Assembly: GCA_023935145.1 (NCBI GenBank)
Contig: CM043699.1
Location: forward strand, 130,634,036 to 130,698,035
DNA from: Bretschneidera sinensis
Taxonomy: Eukaryota; Streptophyta; Magnoliopsida; Brassicales; Akaniaceae
DNA length: 64,000 nt
Reading direction: 5' to 3'
Positions 45,717 through 56,764 of this stretch are shown here, piece after piece. Both the position numbers and the translations under genes were made by a program. Every line of letters starts with the position of its first letter. The stretch's first letter is position 1. The notes under the pieces were generated by a model. That model searched no databases and was not told the DNA's origin. It saw only the letters and a program-made list of their open reading frames with translations.

Positions 45717-47746
45717 ATGGCAGCAAATAGCTACTCTGAATGACACTCTTATACTAGACCACCTTTGTTCGATGGCTCAAATTATAACTATTGGAAAAAT
45801 AGAATGAAAATCTTTGTCGAATGACAAGATTACAATCTATAGAGAATCATAGAAGAATGACCTAGAATTCCTTCAAAAGAAATAGTTATTGGAGAGACTC
45901 CTCATACAATGCCTAAACTCAAAACTGAGTTTACTGACGAGGATTGTAAAACGAGGTCTCTCAATAGCAGAGCAACAAGCATGCTACATTGTGCATTAGA
46001 TATTTCTGAATATAACAAAATATCTGCATGCGTTTCTGCTAAAGAAATATGGGACAAATTACAAGTCACATATGAAGGAACTAGTGAAGTAAAAAAGTCT
46101 AAAATTTACATGCTAATTTCTGAGTATGAATCATTTAAGATGCCTCCTAACGAAACCATTTCTGAAATGCACTCACGGTTCACCACTATAATAAATGGTT
46201 TGAAATTGCTTGGTAAGAATATTGAGGAGGTTGAACTAACCAGAAAAATCTTGAGATCTCTACCACCAGAATGGAAACCAAAGAGGACAGCTATACAGGA
46301 GGCCAAAAATCTTGATAAGCTGGATGTTGAAACACTGCTTGGGTCATTATTGACATACGAGATGGAATAAATGACTCCCATCGTCAATGATGATGAGCTT
46401 CTACGAGCAACAAAGAAAAAGAATTAGAACAAGAAGAAGAGAGCAGTGAAGAGGATGGTGAAATGGCCTTAATCACCAGACGATTCCATAGGTTCTTGAA
46501 GAAAAGCAAGAAACCTTACTCAAAGGATCCCACCTCAAAAAGGGAACCACTTATGTGTTATAGCTGCAAGAAGCCAGGACATATAAAAGCTGACTGTCCG
46601 GTTTTAAACAAACCATACAAGGGCTTTAAGAAGAAAGCTATGGTAGCAACTACCTGGAGCGATGACGAAGAAGATGAGTCATCAGACAAAGAAATCGGAT
46701 ACAAGGAAATTGCCAACTTTTGTTTAATAGCAATCGACGATAAAAGTGAGGTAACATCTTCTCCCTCTTCAAAAAATAATATTGTTACTAGTAGTGAAGA
46801 ACTGCTAGAAGTTATAAATGAAATGCATGAAAAATTAAAGAAATTTGATTCTAGAAATTCTGTTCTTAAGAAAGAAGTATCATCTCTCTTTAAAGAGATG
46901 ATAAGTCTTAGAGAAGAAAAAGAAAAATTATCATCTTTACTGTATGATTCTTTTCAAGATTTTCTCAAAGATGAAAATGAGAATTTGAAAAATAAAATTT
47001 CCGAATTAAATAGCACTATATCAAGACTTATGCTTGGTAAAGAAAAACTTGATGAAGTGCTTTCTTCTCAAAGACTAAGTGGAGGAAAATCTGGTGTAAG
47101 ATATTCTCCATTAGGAAAGCAAAAAACAAAAGAGAGCTTATTCATGAAAGCCTTTTGTGTAGATGGAGCTTCTACTTCAAAAGCTCCTAGCATGGTTAAA
47201 AGCACTCCCTCGATGAATGCTAGGAAGTTTAGAAATTTAAATGTTCATACTAAATTGAAGCATCCTAAAAATACTCATGCTTATATGTATGCTCTTTCTA
47301 GAAATGCTCATACACATCCTAGAAATAATTATCATGCTCATTCTAGGAACAATGTGTATAATCATAGAATGCATTCTGCTCATGCTCATCCTAGGAATTA
47401 CCATCATGGTTATCCTAGAAATAATTTGCATACATATGCTAGCATGTATCCTAGAATGCATCATCATTCATTTTCTGGAAATGACATGCATTTTCATACT
47501 CCTTACCATAGAAACATGTATCCTAGGAACTATTATCCTAAGGATTATAGGAATGCACATGGAAGATATCCTAGAGATTTCTATGACTATAATGCTAGGA
47601 TTGTGCATCATCAACTTGTTCATAGAGCACCACATGTTAAGAAAGTATGGGTCCCAAAAGGAACCGTATTTTCAAGGACTAACCCCAAAGGACCCAAGAA
47701 ATTTTGGGTACCTAAAAGTGCTATCATATATCCTTGTGTGATGTAG
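45717..47746 (+). pseudogene. gag of copia element 2
   Basis: Same domain order as copia 1: UBN2-type gag, CYSCKKPGHIKADC zinc knuckle, coiled coil, HPRN-rich tail. Stops fall at codons 9, 36, 42 and 48; the last, TGA at 45858-45860, is also stopped in copia 1. A TAA at 46368-46370 follows, and a deletion of about 28 bp near 46395 shifts the frame. The 3' part (46463-47746) is one open frame of 427 codons ending at TAG 47744-47746, which is also present in copia 1 and is in frame with pol. Confidence 0.85.
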
Positions 47747-49742
47747 ATTTGTCTCCACACCAAGGAGAAAGGTAACTGTTGGTACCTTGATAGCGGATGT
47801 TCGAAGCACATGACCGGTGATAAAAGCGTATTCAATGAGCTAACTCTAAGAGATGGTGGACTTGTGACCATTGGAGACAATACTAAAATAAAGATGATCG
47901 GGCATGGAAAAGTCGGTAATGATTTCTCAACCTTAGATAATGTATTGCTAGTACAAGGCCTTAAGCCAAATTTACTTAGCATTAGTCAGTTATGTGACAA
48001 AGGATATAAAGTCACATTTGAGACCTCTTATTGTCTAGTTATAGACATCAAGAGCAACAAGATCAAATTCATTGGCCATAGACATGAAAATGTCTACATA
48101 GTTGATTTGAAATCCTTGCATTATGATAATGAAAAATGTTTTCCTGCTTTTAGTGAAAATCAATGGCTATGGCATAGAAGGCTTGGTCATTTAAACATGA
48201 ACTTGCTAAAAATTGTTTCAAGAAAAGATTTAGTTATTGGACTTCCTAAAAACAATTTTGAAAAAGACAAAGTTTGCAATGCTTGTCAAATGGGAAAACA
48301 AACTAAGATTTCTTTTAAAGCAAAAAATGTAGTCTCAACTACTAGACCTTTGGAACTTTTGCATATTGACTTATTTGGTCCAATTAGTACCATTAGTCTA
48401 GGTGGCCATCAATATGCTCTTGTTATTGTTGATGACTATTCAAGATATACTTTTATTATTTTTATTGATTACAAGGATGAAGCTTTCAAAGGATTTGAAA
48501 AGTTTTGCAAAAAGGTACAAAATGAAAAAGGAATTTGTATTTCAAGCATAAGAAGTGATCATGGAAAAGAATTTGAAAATCAAAGCTTTTCAAAATTTTG
48601 TGATGAAAATAGAATTAACCACAACTTTTCAGCTCCTAGAACTCCTCAACAAAATGGAGTTGTTGAGAGGAAAAATAGAGTTCTAGTAGAATTTTCAAGA
48701 ACTATGCTTTGTGAAAATAGTTTACCAAAATATTTTTGGGCTGAAGCCGTGAATACTTCTTGCTATATGTTAAATAGAATTTTGATAAGGCCTCTGCTTG
48801 ATAAAACTCCATATGAACTATGTAAAGGCAGAAAGCCCAATATTTCCTATTTTCGTGCTTTTGGTAGTAAATACTTCATCTTAAATAACAATAAAACTAA
48901 CTTGGGTAAATTTGATTTCAAGACCGATGAATGAATATTTTTAGGATATTCAACTACTAGTAAGGCTTATAGAGTATTCAATAAGAGAACTCTAGTAGTA
49001 GAAGAATCTGTGCATGTAACTATTAATGAATCTAATCCAATGAGTAGTAGAGAAGTTTCCTTTAAAGATGATGTAGATTTTATTCCAAGAATGGAAACTC
49101 CTACTCCCATTGTTGACCCAAAAGAGAGTTCTCCTCAAGAAAATGAAGGGATGGCAACTCCAATTTGGACCAACCATCCTCAAGTCAACAAGAGGAAAAT
49201 CTACCCAAGGATTGGAGGTATGTAAATTATCATCCAATTGATCAAGTGATTGGTGATCCTTCACAAGGGGTAAGAACTCGCTCTTCCATTAGAAATATTT
49301 ACAATTTTGTAGCTTATTTGTCTCAAGTAGAACCTAAGACATTTATAGAAGCTGAAAAAGATAATGATTGGATAATTGCAATGCAGGAAGAGATAAATCA
49401 ATTTGAGAGAAGCAATGTTTGGAAACTAGTTCCAAGACCTAAAGATCATTCAATAATTGGAACTAAATGGGTATATAGAAATAAAATAGATGAAAATGGT
49501 ATAGTAACTAGAAATAAGGCTAGACTAGTTGCTAAGGGATATAACCAAGAGGAAGGAATAGATTTTGATGAAACCTATGCTCCCGTAGCTAGATTAGAAG
49601 CCACTCGGCTTTATAGAAGAAGAGGTTTATGTTGAGCAACCTCTTGAATTTGAAAATCCTAGTCTACCAAATCATGTCTACAATCTTTCTAAAGCTCTAT
49701 ATGGGTTGAAGCAAGCTCCAAGAGCATGGTATGAAAGACTAG
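47747..49742 (+). pseudogene. pol of copia element 2, truncated
   Basis: Protease WYLDSGCSKHMTGD. Integrase zinc domain HRRLGH...CNACQMGK and catalytic core ([21 protein letters not shown]). Reverse transcriptase start KWVYRNK...[11 protein letters not shown]. Breaks: TGA at 48932-48934, a one-base loss near 49160, and a 74-bp deletion at about 49604 that removes motif A ([10 protein letters not shown]) and shifts the frame. After [14 protein letters not shown] at about 49738 the sequence jumps into the palindrome region, so the rest of reverse transcriptase and RNase H are gone. Confidence 0.87.
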
Positions 49743-49815
49743 TCGACTGGTATGTTTACCCAGTCGACTGGTAGGCAAACTGTTCATCTTCTCAAAGGGA
49801 CCCAGTCGACTGGTA
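49738..49815. repeat. Internal CCAGTCGACTGG array of copia 2, shortened
   Basis: Three units remain. The first lacks its first base pair and is joined directly to the reverse transcriptase frame at GAAAGACTAGTCGACTGG, so the deletion endpoint lies within a palindrome. ATATTAAAAATAG follows the last unit, at the place of the TATA-like site in copia 1. Confidence 0.75.
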
Positions 49816-50042
49816 ACGCGATATTAAAAATAGGACTGTTCATTTTTCTGAACTTTTACACCATTTTCGAACTCTCAAATTTTCTCTCTCTAGAAAAATT
49901 CACCATTTTGATCTAAAAACCATCCAAACTTCATCTAAACACACTGATCTACTCATCCATAAAGAGATTATTGACTTTCTACGGTTAAAATCTCTTATTT
50001 TCACCAAAATCTTTTTTCCCCAAAAACTCTTTTTTCTTCAAA

Positions 50043-51305
50043 ATGAGCGATAAGATCCGTATAAAACTCACAACAAGTGGACCTAATGCGCCTAAAAAGC
50101 CAAGGTCTTCAAAACCTTCGACTTCGGAGTCGAAAGGAAAGGGAACAGTGGGCTCATCCAGCAAGGAGCCCAGAACAGAGTTGGAACAGACTCTGTTTTA
50201 CAGTCTGGCGGCACATGCAAGGTATAACTCTATAATCCGTCACAAGAAAATCATGACAGGTAGAGTCGTAGATTTCAACTCTATTCGCCATGAAAATTTC
50301 GATATTCTACCAGCCTTTGAGGCAATAAATCTAACCCTACTGGTCAGAATTCATGAGAAATATTACCCGCGACTGATTCACCAGTTCTACGCGAACTTGG
50401 TGAAACCCAGTCCTCTGGCTCTGAGATTCAGAATCAGAGTTAGCGGTGTAGAGTTTGAGGTCAACACTGACCTCTTGATGAGCATTCTGAGAATCCCTGT
50501 AAGGGGGATTCAATGGAGTCTGGATGGATGGCCAGACAACTTTGAGGTTGAGGAGGCCTGTCGGATAGTCAGGGGAGACCCTAACTATGTGTACAGACCC
50601 ACTACATTTCATACATGTAGTGATATGCCCCTCGACTCAAAGATATTTCAGCTGATTGTCAGTTGGATCATCCACCCGAGACTTGGGAGTCGAGGGTATC
50701 TATCTAAAATAGATACGGTATTGATTTGGTGCCTAAAATCTGGGCACCACTTCAATATATATCCTCTACTGCTCGCCAACATGATAAACGATGAAGCAAA
50801 CAAATCCAGGTATCTTCCTTATGGGATGCTCATTACACTCATCCTCCAGCACTTCCGGGTACCTTTGCCTGCCTCTGAGGCTCAGGATATCGGATTGACG
50901 GACATCATCAACATCTCATCACTGAAGAAGATGGGATGTACTATTCGTGAAGGATTTCTCTATCCGAAGGCTGAAAAGTGCCTGAGGATCCGAGAGGATG
51001 TGAGCAACAGTGATGAGGATGCTGCTGCTGATATGGCTGTTGAGATGGAGACGGATACCCGAGCACCTCCCATTGGTGACTCGAGTACTGGTTAGACTGG
51101 TTACGGTGACATCCTACGAGCTATCATGAGCCTCCAGATGACGATGGAGTCTGGTTTTCAGTCCATGCAGTCTGATTACCAGAGACTGAGCTCCTCCATA
51201 GACCACTTACGGGACGACTTTGAGTTACATCGAGAGCACATTGAGGGTTCTCTATCTGAGGTTAGGGATCTTCTTCATGACAGCTCGGACTCTCTCGCAC
51301 CTTGA
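50043..51305 (+). pseudogene. Accessory 420-codon frame of copia 2 (plant transposon protein-like)
   Basis: The frame starts MSDKIRIKLTTSGPN and is open for 350 codons to TAG at codon 351 (51093-51095). The same reading frame continues to TGA 51303-51305, giving 421 codons including the stop, exactly as in copia 1. Since the copia 1 copy has a sense codon there, the TAG is likely a recent nonsense change. Sequence: basic Ser/Pro/Lys leader (to about 50), globular part with KYYPRLIHQFYANLVK, VLIWCLKSGHHFNIYPLLLA and YGMLITLILQHFRVPLP, acidic linker near 320-340, C-terminal helix LSSSIDHLRDDFELHRE. It resembles the Putative plant transposon protein domain as I recall it. No catalytic motif or membrane segment is evident. 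It is the better-preserved copy. Confidence 0.75.
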
Positions 51306-51968
51306 GTCTATATCTTTATTATGTACTTAGTGTTTTCCAGCTCTTATCACATAAGCATGAACATATCATGTACTATTTTGTCTTAGTTATGGCTCTGTGA
51401 AGCCCGTTTGTGTATTGACTTTTTATATATGATGATGTATTTCTATTAGCCATATTTCTTGCATCTATTTATGCTATTTTTGATATGTTAGCATTGTTTT
51501 ACAACTCTGTTTAGTCACTAAACTGCTCTAAAATACTTATACGTGTATGAAAACTTTCGGTTCTTCCCGAGAAGGCTTTCGAAACCCGAATGAAGCCAAA
51601 TTTTTGCGTACAAGTTTTTTTTCTTATACTCTAGATGACTGTATTAGCTAAATAGCTTTTTTTTTATATTATGCCCCCTTTGGTTGCTGTTGTCAAAATG
51701 GAAGAGAAAAACGAGGAAATCTAAGTAAGCGCAACCAATGCATAGATTTAGGGAGAGCATTGCTCCATAGCTTATAAAAATGTTTATTGATTGGTTAAGT
51801 TTGATTCTGGATTGGTTGAAAGAGATATAAACTGTGTTTGTTTGTTTACGAGGTGGTTTTACTCGAAAAACAGAGGAGACTCTGTCCAAATTTTTGTAAA
51901 ATCCTAACACTTAGCTTTTAAAACTGTTTTCACATTATTAGTTTTGTCATCATCAAAAAGGGGGAGAT
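51306..51968 (+). other. 3' untranslated region and polypurine tract of copia 2
   Basis: It parallels 36206-36868. The inner purine tract is decayed (AAAATGGAAGAGAAAAACGAGG, near 51697), while the LTR-proximal tract AAAAAGGGGGAGAT is intact. No coding sequence is supported. Confidence 0.65.
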
Positions 51969-53180
51969 TGTTGACCCTCGCTCGTATTTTAATGATAACA
52001 AAAGATAACTGTTATTTAACTAATAAGTTTAAACTAAGTTGTATTAAGGATCAAACACATTCAACCAAAGAACAAAGTGCAAGAACTCGAACCAAATCAA
52101 GTATCAAGTGAAGACTGAAGATCTAGTACAGGTCTTAAGATTTAGATCCAATATAAGTCTCACTTATGGTATTAGCTTGTTCAATGACTCGAACACAAAA
52201 GGTTTTCTAAAACCGTTAATTTTAAAACAAAAGTTTTTTTTATGAAAAATAGAAGAAAAACTGGGTTGGAAGACAACCCAGTCGGTTGGGTACATATACC
52301 AGTCGACTGGTATATGGGACAGAAGGTCCCCAGTCGACTGGATGAATCAACCCAGTCGACTGGTAATTGGACAGTAAGTCCCCAGTCAACTGGATGAATC
52401 AACCCAGTCGACTGGTAAAATGGACAGAAAGTCCCCAGTCGACTGGATACCCAGAAGGTCTGAAAACATAATTTTTTTCAAGTAAACCCAGTCGACTGGT
52501 AGTTCAAAAATATGACCGTTGGACTCTAAATCTGAACGTTTTAAAGTAAATCTTTTTCAAATTAAAGTCCTAAATGGCCATATTAATTGATTGCTATATA
52601 AACCCATTCAGTTAAGCATTCAATAACAAGCTGCATATATTCAAAAAGAGTTGATCTCACATAATCAAGTTTTTATACTCTTGAAACACAAAAAGCTTTG
52701 AAATAATCTTGTTGAGCCATTTCTTCAAGCTTTACTTTGAAAGAGAGACATTTCTATTGTAATAAGCTTTCATTTGCTGTCTCTCTACCTTTTACTTCAC
52801 ACCATCTTTGTAAAGGGATTACTTCCGAGAGGAAGGGGAAACTTCTGAAAGGAAGAGGATTGTTCGGTTTAAGCAATTCCTGTTATTTGCTTGTGTACGG
52901 TTTGTGCAAGACCCGACTAAGTTGTGCGACTAAGTTTTCTTAGTGGATTACTTCAAGGAGTTCCTTGAAGAGAGTGGACGTAGGGTCGGAATGAATCCAA
53001 TATTGCCGAACCACTATAAACTGTGTTTGCATCCTCTTTCCTTAAACTCTTTATTTACAGCTCATTACTTGTATTAATTGTTTGCTACTTATCAGTTTTT
53101 ATAAACTTGTATTAATTCCGCAAAAAGTTTTTAAAAACCCAATTCACCCCCCCTCTCTTGGGTTGAAACCTCGAGCTACA
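51969..53180 (+). mobile_element. 3' LTR of copia element 2
   Basis: It aligns with 44408-45661. It has about eight palindromes (about 52271-52502; the first is CCCAGTCGGTTGGG) and TATATAA at 52595-52601. A two-unit stretch present in the 5' LTR (the ATATATACCAGTCGACTGG region) is missing. Confidence 0.87.
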
Positions 53181-53587
53181 CTTCTCATATAATTAATCAT
53201 CTTGAGACTATCAATTCTATCTCATAATTACCTCATTATAAGGTTCACCGCATATAATCAGTTACCCAGATAATTCTCATTATATCATATTTTCATATTT
53301 CTTCCTCAGCATATTGGTCTCTCTCTGAGACCCATTCATTTATCTATAAATTTACAATCATGAATAACACTTTAGCATCCCAAGCAATAACAATCAATAT
53401 TTAAAGCAAATGCATTGTGTGAATTTAAATGTTATTATTATTGGGAACATCTTCCCACATGTCGACATGTTTTAGCTTAGACCGGCTGCCCTCCCGATTA
53501 TTTTATTTCCAGTATATACCGACTGTCATAGTTTCCATTTAGACCGGTCCCCTCCCAGTTCTTTTATTTCATGCATATGCATATGAA
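53181..53587 (-). mobile_element. Tekay-like 5' LTR, outer part, truncated
   Basis: It continues the LTR from 44407 after the copia 2 insertion and matches the solo LTR through CATGTCGACATG, the ATACCGACTG line and ATGCATATGCATATG. It then stops near 53587, so about 1.1 kb of the LTR (its 5' end in the element's orientation) is missing. Confidence 0.72.
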
Positions 53588-55138
53588 AATTTCTTTTCTA
53601 AAACCCATTTTCTTCCCAAACTTTGACCTAGCCTTAACCCAACCATTCGAGATCTTTTTGCCCCCAAACTTCAAACACCATCTTCTACCACCATAATATT
53701 TTGTCTGGCCAAGGAGTTAAAATTTTATTATCTTTTTAAATAGGAATTTTAACTATATAATTGAATATTATCATTTTGGATATAATCTCAAACTTAGATA
53801 AGGCAAAAAAGTAAAGAATGAAGGGAGGTGATTAAGGAAAAGAATAAACTTATAATGTTATTTTCTTTGATTTATATGTGTAAGTAAATGGAATGTTTGG
53901 TTGTTTATTGAGTGTTTAAGTTTTAGATACTATACTAATTGAATATTTGTATATGTAGTTGCTTAAATTGTGGATGATCGTAGTAAAAGCAAAAAAGTGA
54001 TCCAAGATTAAGATTTGGCATGTAAGGTGAGTATTACCCTACTCTTAGTAAGCACAAAGGTTAATGGGAAACCAAAGTAACAAAGTTACATAAGAATTAT
54101 AATTCGTTACTAAAATATAATAATTATATGTATAACTATGTGGTAAGATAATTTAATTATACACTAATGACGAGGTAGTGATTTCGAAACCTTTGTGTCG
54201 AATGTTGTGTGACTGTATAGATTGATGAGAATTTGTTGATGTTCATCATTGATTTCATTTCATGCATTGAAATTTACAATATGTTATTGAAGGGGGAGTG
54301 ATGTGTGAGGACAATAGGTCCCTTCCCACAAGAGATGTATAGGTACCGAATATATTTGGACGATTGGACCCGGCCTAAATCAAGGGGGTTCCAAAAATTT
54401 ATTGTTTATGAAACGTACTGGTACGTGGGGAGACGTCCTCGATGGATTATGATTGATTATGAGATGAAACATTGCATTGCATCATGTTGCATTGGTATAT
54501 CATACATGAAATTGAGGGCATATGAATTGTTTGGTTGTATAGAGAAATTGTGATGTTTTGATTGACTATGGAATGGTGAATGCAAATCGGATATGGATTC
54601 TATAGGACTGTATTATGATTACTAAAATTGTTGATTTGCAAAGTGTTATATGACTATGTATAAGAACAAATAAAGTAGAAAGGAAAAAAAAGAAATAATA
54701 ATAAGCTCTCAAACTCTTTCTAACAAGTGATTACTTTGTGTAGAGTAGGAACTCGTTGAGCTTTATGGCTCACCCCCTCCTCTTTATAACCTTTCAGGTA
54801 AGCTTCCAGGAAATCTCGAATCTTAGGTGGTGAAGTTTTGAATATTTGATGAAGTTCTTAGGTGGGTCCACGAGCGTTGCATCCTCGGTCAAGTTTCTCT
54901 TCTTTTTTTGTAATAAATGTTATATTGTATATTAGATGTGTGAAGTTGTAACGTGATGGTTGTGTCCCTTTAGACACCTTGTAAAACTACAACTTTGTAG
55001 TTATAATAACAATATGATCTTAACTTATATATATTAGATGTTGTCCTCTTGTATTACATTAATTGTGTGTCCAGGTGCTCGATTCTGAAAGGTAAATGAC
55101 ACCGTCCTGAGTGGGTCCGCTCAGGATGGGTCATTACA
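53588..55138 (+). mobile_element. Remnant of a second gypsy LTR, plus orientation
   Basis: The end, GACACCGT...CAGGATGGGTCATTACA at about 55099-55138, matches in inverted form the start of the Tekay-like LTRs (TGTAATGACC...ACGGTGTC). So this is the 3' end of a related LTR in the opposite orientation. Inside, near 54300, is GAGGACAATAGGTCCCTTCC, recalling Del-type LTRs. The 5' limit is not resolved; part of the stretch from 53588 to 54200 may be other DNA. The 82-codon frame at 54305-54553 inside is not recognised. Confidence 0.5.
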
Positions 55139-55570
55139 GGGCATTACGGTAATTTTACACCAAGGGGCATCATGGTAATCTCACGCCAATATCTCAGTAC
55201 TAGTACAACACTCCAATTTATGAATAAACTGTTATTCAAATCTAGCATGTGGATAACTCTAGTCTTATCTAAGAGGAATATTATTCCTATCATAATACTA
55301 AAATCATTCTCCTAATTGGACTCTCCTCCAGCACACTATAAAAGGGGGCTTTCATAATCAAAATATACATTTAATTTATTACTCACGGCTCAATTTCACA
55401 CAACTCTCTTTATTTCTCAAAAAACCATATACTAACTTAGGCATCAGAGAGTCTCCTCAGAGGCACACCCCCTTCAATCCTCTGGCGACTTTTAGGTTTT
55501 CTCTTTGTTTTGTGTGTGTTGGTTCTGCTCCCTGGCTGTTCTAATTCTCGGCAAATTTTCGGCATCAACA
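55139..55570 (+). mobile_element. 5' LTR of the Tat-like copy 2, truncated
   Basis: It aligns with 59125-59653 but has a single TATA segment (CACTATAAAAGGGGG near 55333). Its left edge abuts directly the CATTACA end of the preceding gypsy LTR. Confidence 0.72.
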
Positions 55571-56264
55571 AATTGGTGTTGTTCATGGGAAACCACACTC
55601 TTTAACTTTGTAAGTAAATGTGCAAATAACTCATTTGTCACAATTCCACCTAAGAACTATGCCAAGAACACCAATGAAATTAGTTTAATTGCTACACGAG
55701 TATACACTTATAGTCAATCTGGAAAACGGCTCCCTGTTATCTCTGAATATGGTACCTCCAACCAAAATTATAGTGAACCATTTGACAAATGAACCGGGAT
55801 TGACCCAATAGATCCTCCACCGCTTGACCTAGTAGATCCTCCAAAGCTCAACCCCGTGGACCTTGATGACAAAAAAAAAACTAGAGATGCCTCCTTCACC
55901 CAACCCAATTGTACCGGTGACCCAAGAACAATTCTTGGAACTTCAATAACTTGTTACAAGTTTGGCCATCAGACTTAGGAGGCAAGCTTGCTCTCCTACA
56001 TCTTTATCTCCTCCTCAATAAAATCCTAGTCAAACAAAGCACTCTGATTCCAATGTATCAACTTATAGTCGCTTCACCACTGGATCATCTCCTCATTCCA
56101 AGGCAAAGCCCCGAGCTTTCTCTTACCACAGAATCCTCATCAAAGTCATCACTAAGAGTGCCAAGCTCTCTCTCTTCTCAAAAGCCCTTTCAATCAAAGC
56201 CAATGAGAGACTGTCGAGTTTTTTATCTCCCCAAAAGACCTTCAATCAAGATCGATGAGGCACT
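55571..56264 (+). other. 5' internal region of the Tat-like element
   Basis: It holds the primer site and then low-complexity proline-rich text (ATAGATCCTCCACCGC-like repeats near 55810-55850). The open frame at 55951-56451 runs into the 48-bp repeat array and stays open only because 48 is divisible by 3. I do not recognise a gag domain. Confidence 0.5.
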
Positions 56265-56760
56265 CCTCCTCGAAAACATCTCTACAACTTCGAGGAGTTT
56301 GATTCATGACATCCTCCTCGAACCCATCTCCAAGACTCCAAGGAGTTTGATCCAAGTCGTTCTCATCGGACCCATCTCCAAGACTTCGAGGAGTTCAATC
56401 TCAAGCATTCTCCTCGAATCCATTTCCACAACTCCGAGGAGTTTGATCTAAGTCATTCTCCTTAGAACCATCTCCAAGACTCCGAGGAGTTCGATCCCAA
56501 GCATCCTCCTTGGACCCATCTCTAAGGCTCCGAGGAGTTCGATCCCAAGTATCCTCATCAGACCTATCTCTAAAACTTTGAGGAGTTCGATCCTAAGCAT
56601 CCTCCTCAGACACATCTCCACGACTTCGAGGAGTTTGATCCAAGTCATCCTCCTTAGACACATCTCCAAAACTTCTAGGAGTTTAATCCAAGTCATTCTT
56701 CTCGTACCAATCTCCAAGACTCTGAGGAGTTTGATCCAATTCATTCTCTTTTGACCTTTT
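56265..56760 (+). repeat. Minisatellite 1, 48-bp unit, about 10 copies
   Basis: Unit: CTCCTCGAACCCATCTCCAA, then GACTCCGAGGAGTTTGATCC, then AAGTCATC. The period is 48 bases, 16 codons, so frames on both strands stay open across it without being genes. Confidence 0.85.
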
Positions 56761-56764
56761 CTCC

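Larger units (their letters stand above)
44408..53180 (+). mobile_element. Sirevirus-like copia element 2
   Basis: LTRs at 44408-45661 (1254 bp) and 51969-53180 (1212 bp), target duplication CTTCT at 44403-44407 and 53181-53185, primer site TGGTATCAGAGCC from 45664, polypurine tract CAAAAAGGGGGAGAT just before 51969. Gag (45717-47746), a truncated pol (47747-49742) and the accessory frame (50043-51305) follow the same order as in copia 1. Reverse transcriptase after [14 protein letters not shown] and all of RNase H are deleted. It lies in the 5' LTR of the Tekay-like element. Confidence 0.9.
19321..53587 (-). mobile_element. Tekay/Del-like Ty3 chromovirus, disrupted by nested insertions
   Basis: In minus orientation: 5' LTR (53587-53181 and 44407-43924), primer site TGGTATCA (43918-43911, initiator-Met type), gag, protease, reverse transcriptase, RNase H, integrase with chromodomain-like end, then 3' LTR (20730-19321). 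Three later insertions separate the parts: copia 2 in the 5' LTR, a solo LTR in the integrase, and copia 1 (itself carrying an Athila-like element) in the integrase. Removing them at their 5-bp duplications rejoins the reading order. Both outer LTRs are truncated at their outer sides. The lineage call rests on the RILDRKE...VLWWNKDVEEITWE-type end. Confidence 0.8.

Noticed and set aside
24701..47741. Met/Ile-rich frames at 24701-24883, 24574-24786, 47277-47741 and 47237-47467
   Set aside because: These are out-of-frame or opposite-strand readings of the repetitive HPRN-rich gag tail.
50043..51305. Calling the accessory frame an envelope gene
   Set aside because: No signal peptide, membrane anchor or cleavage-like site is visible; the position alone is not enough.
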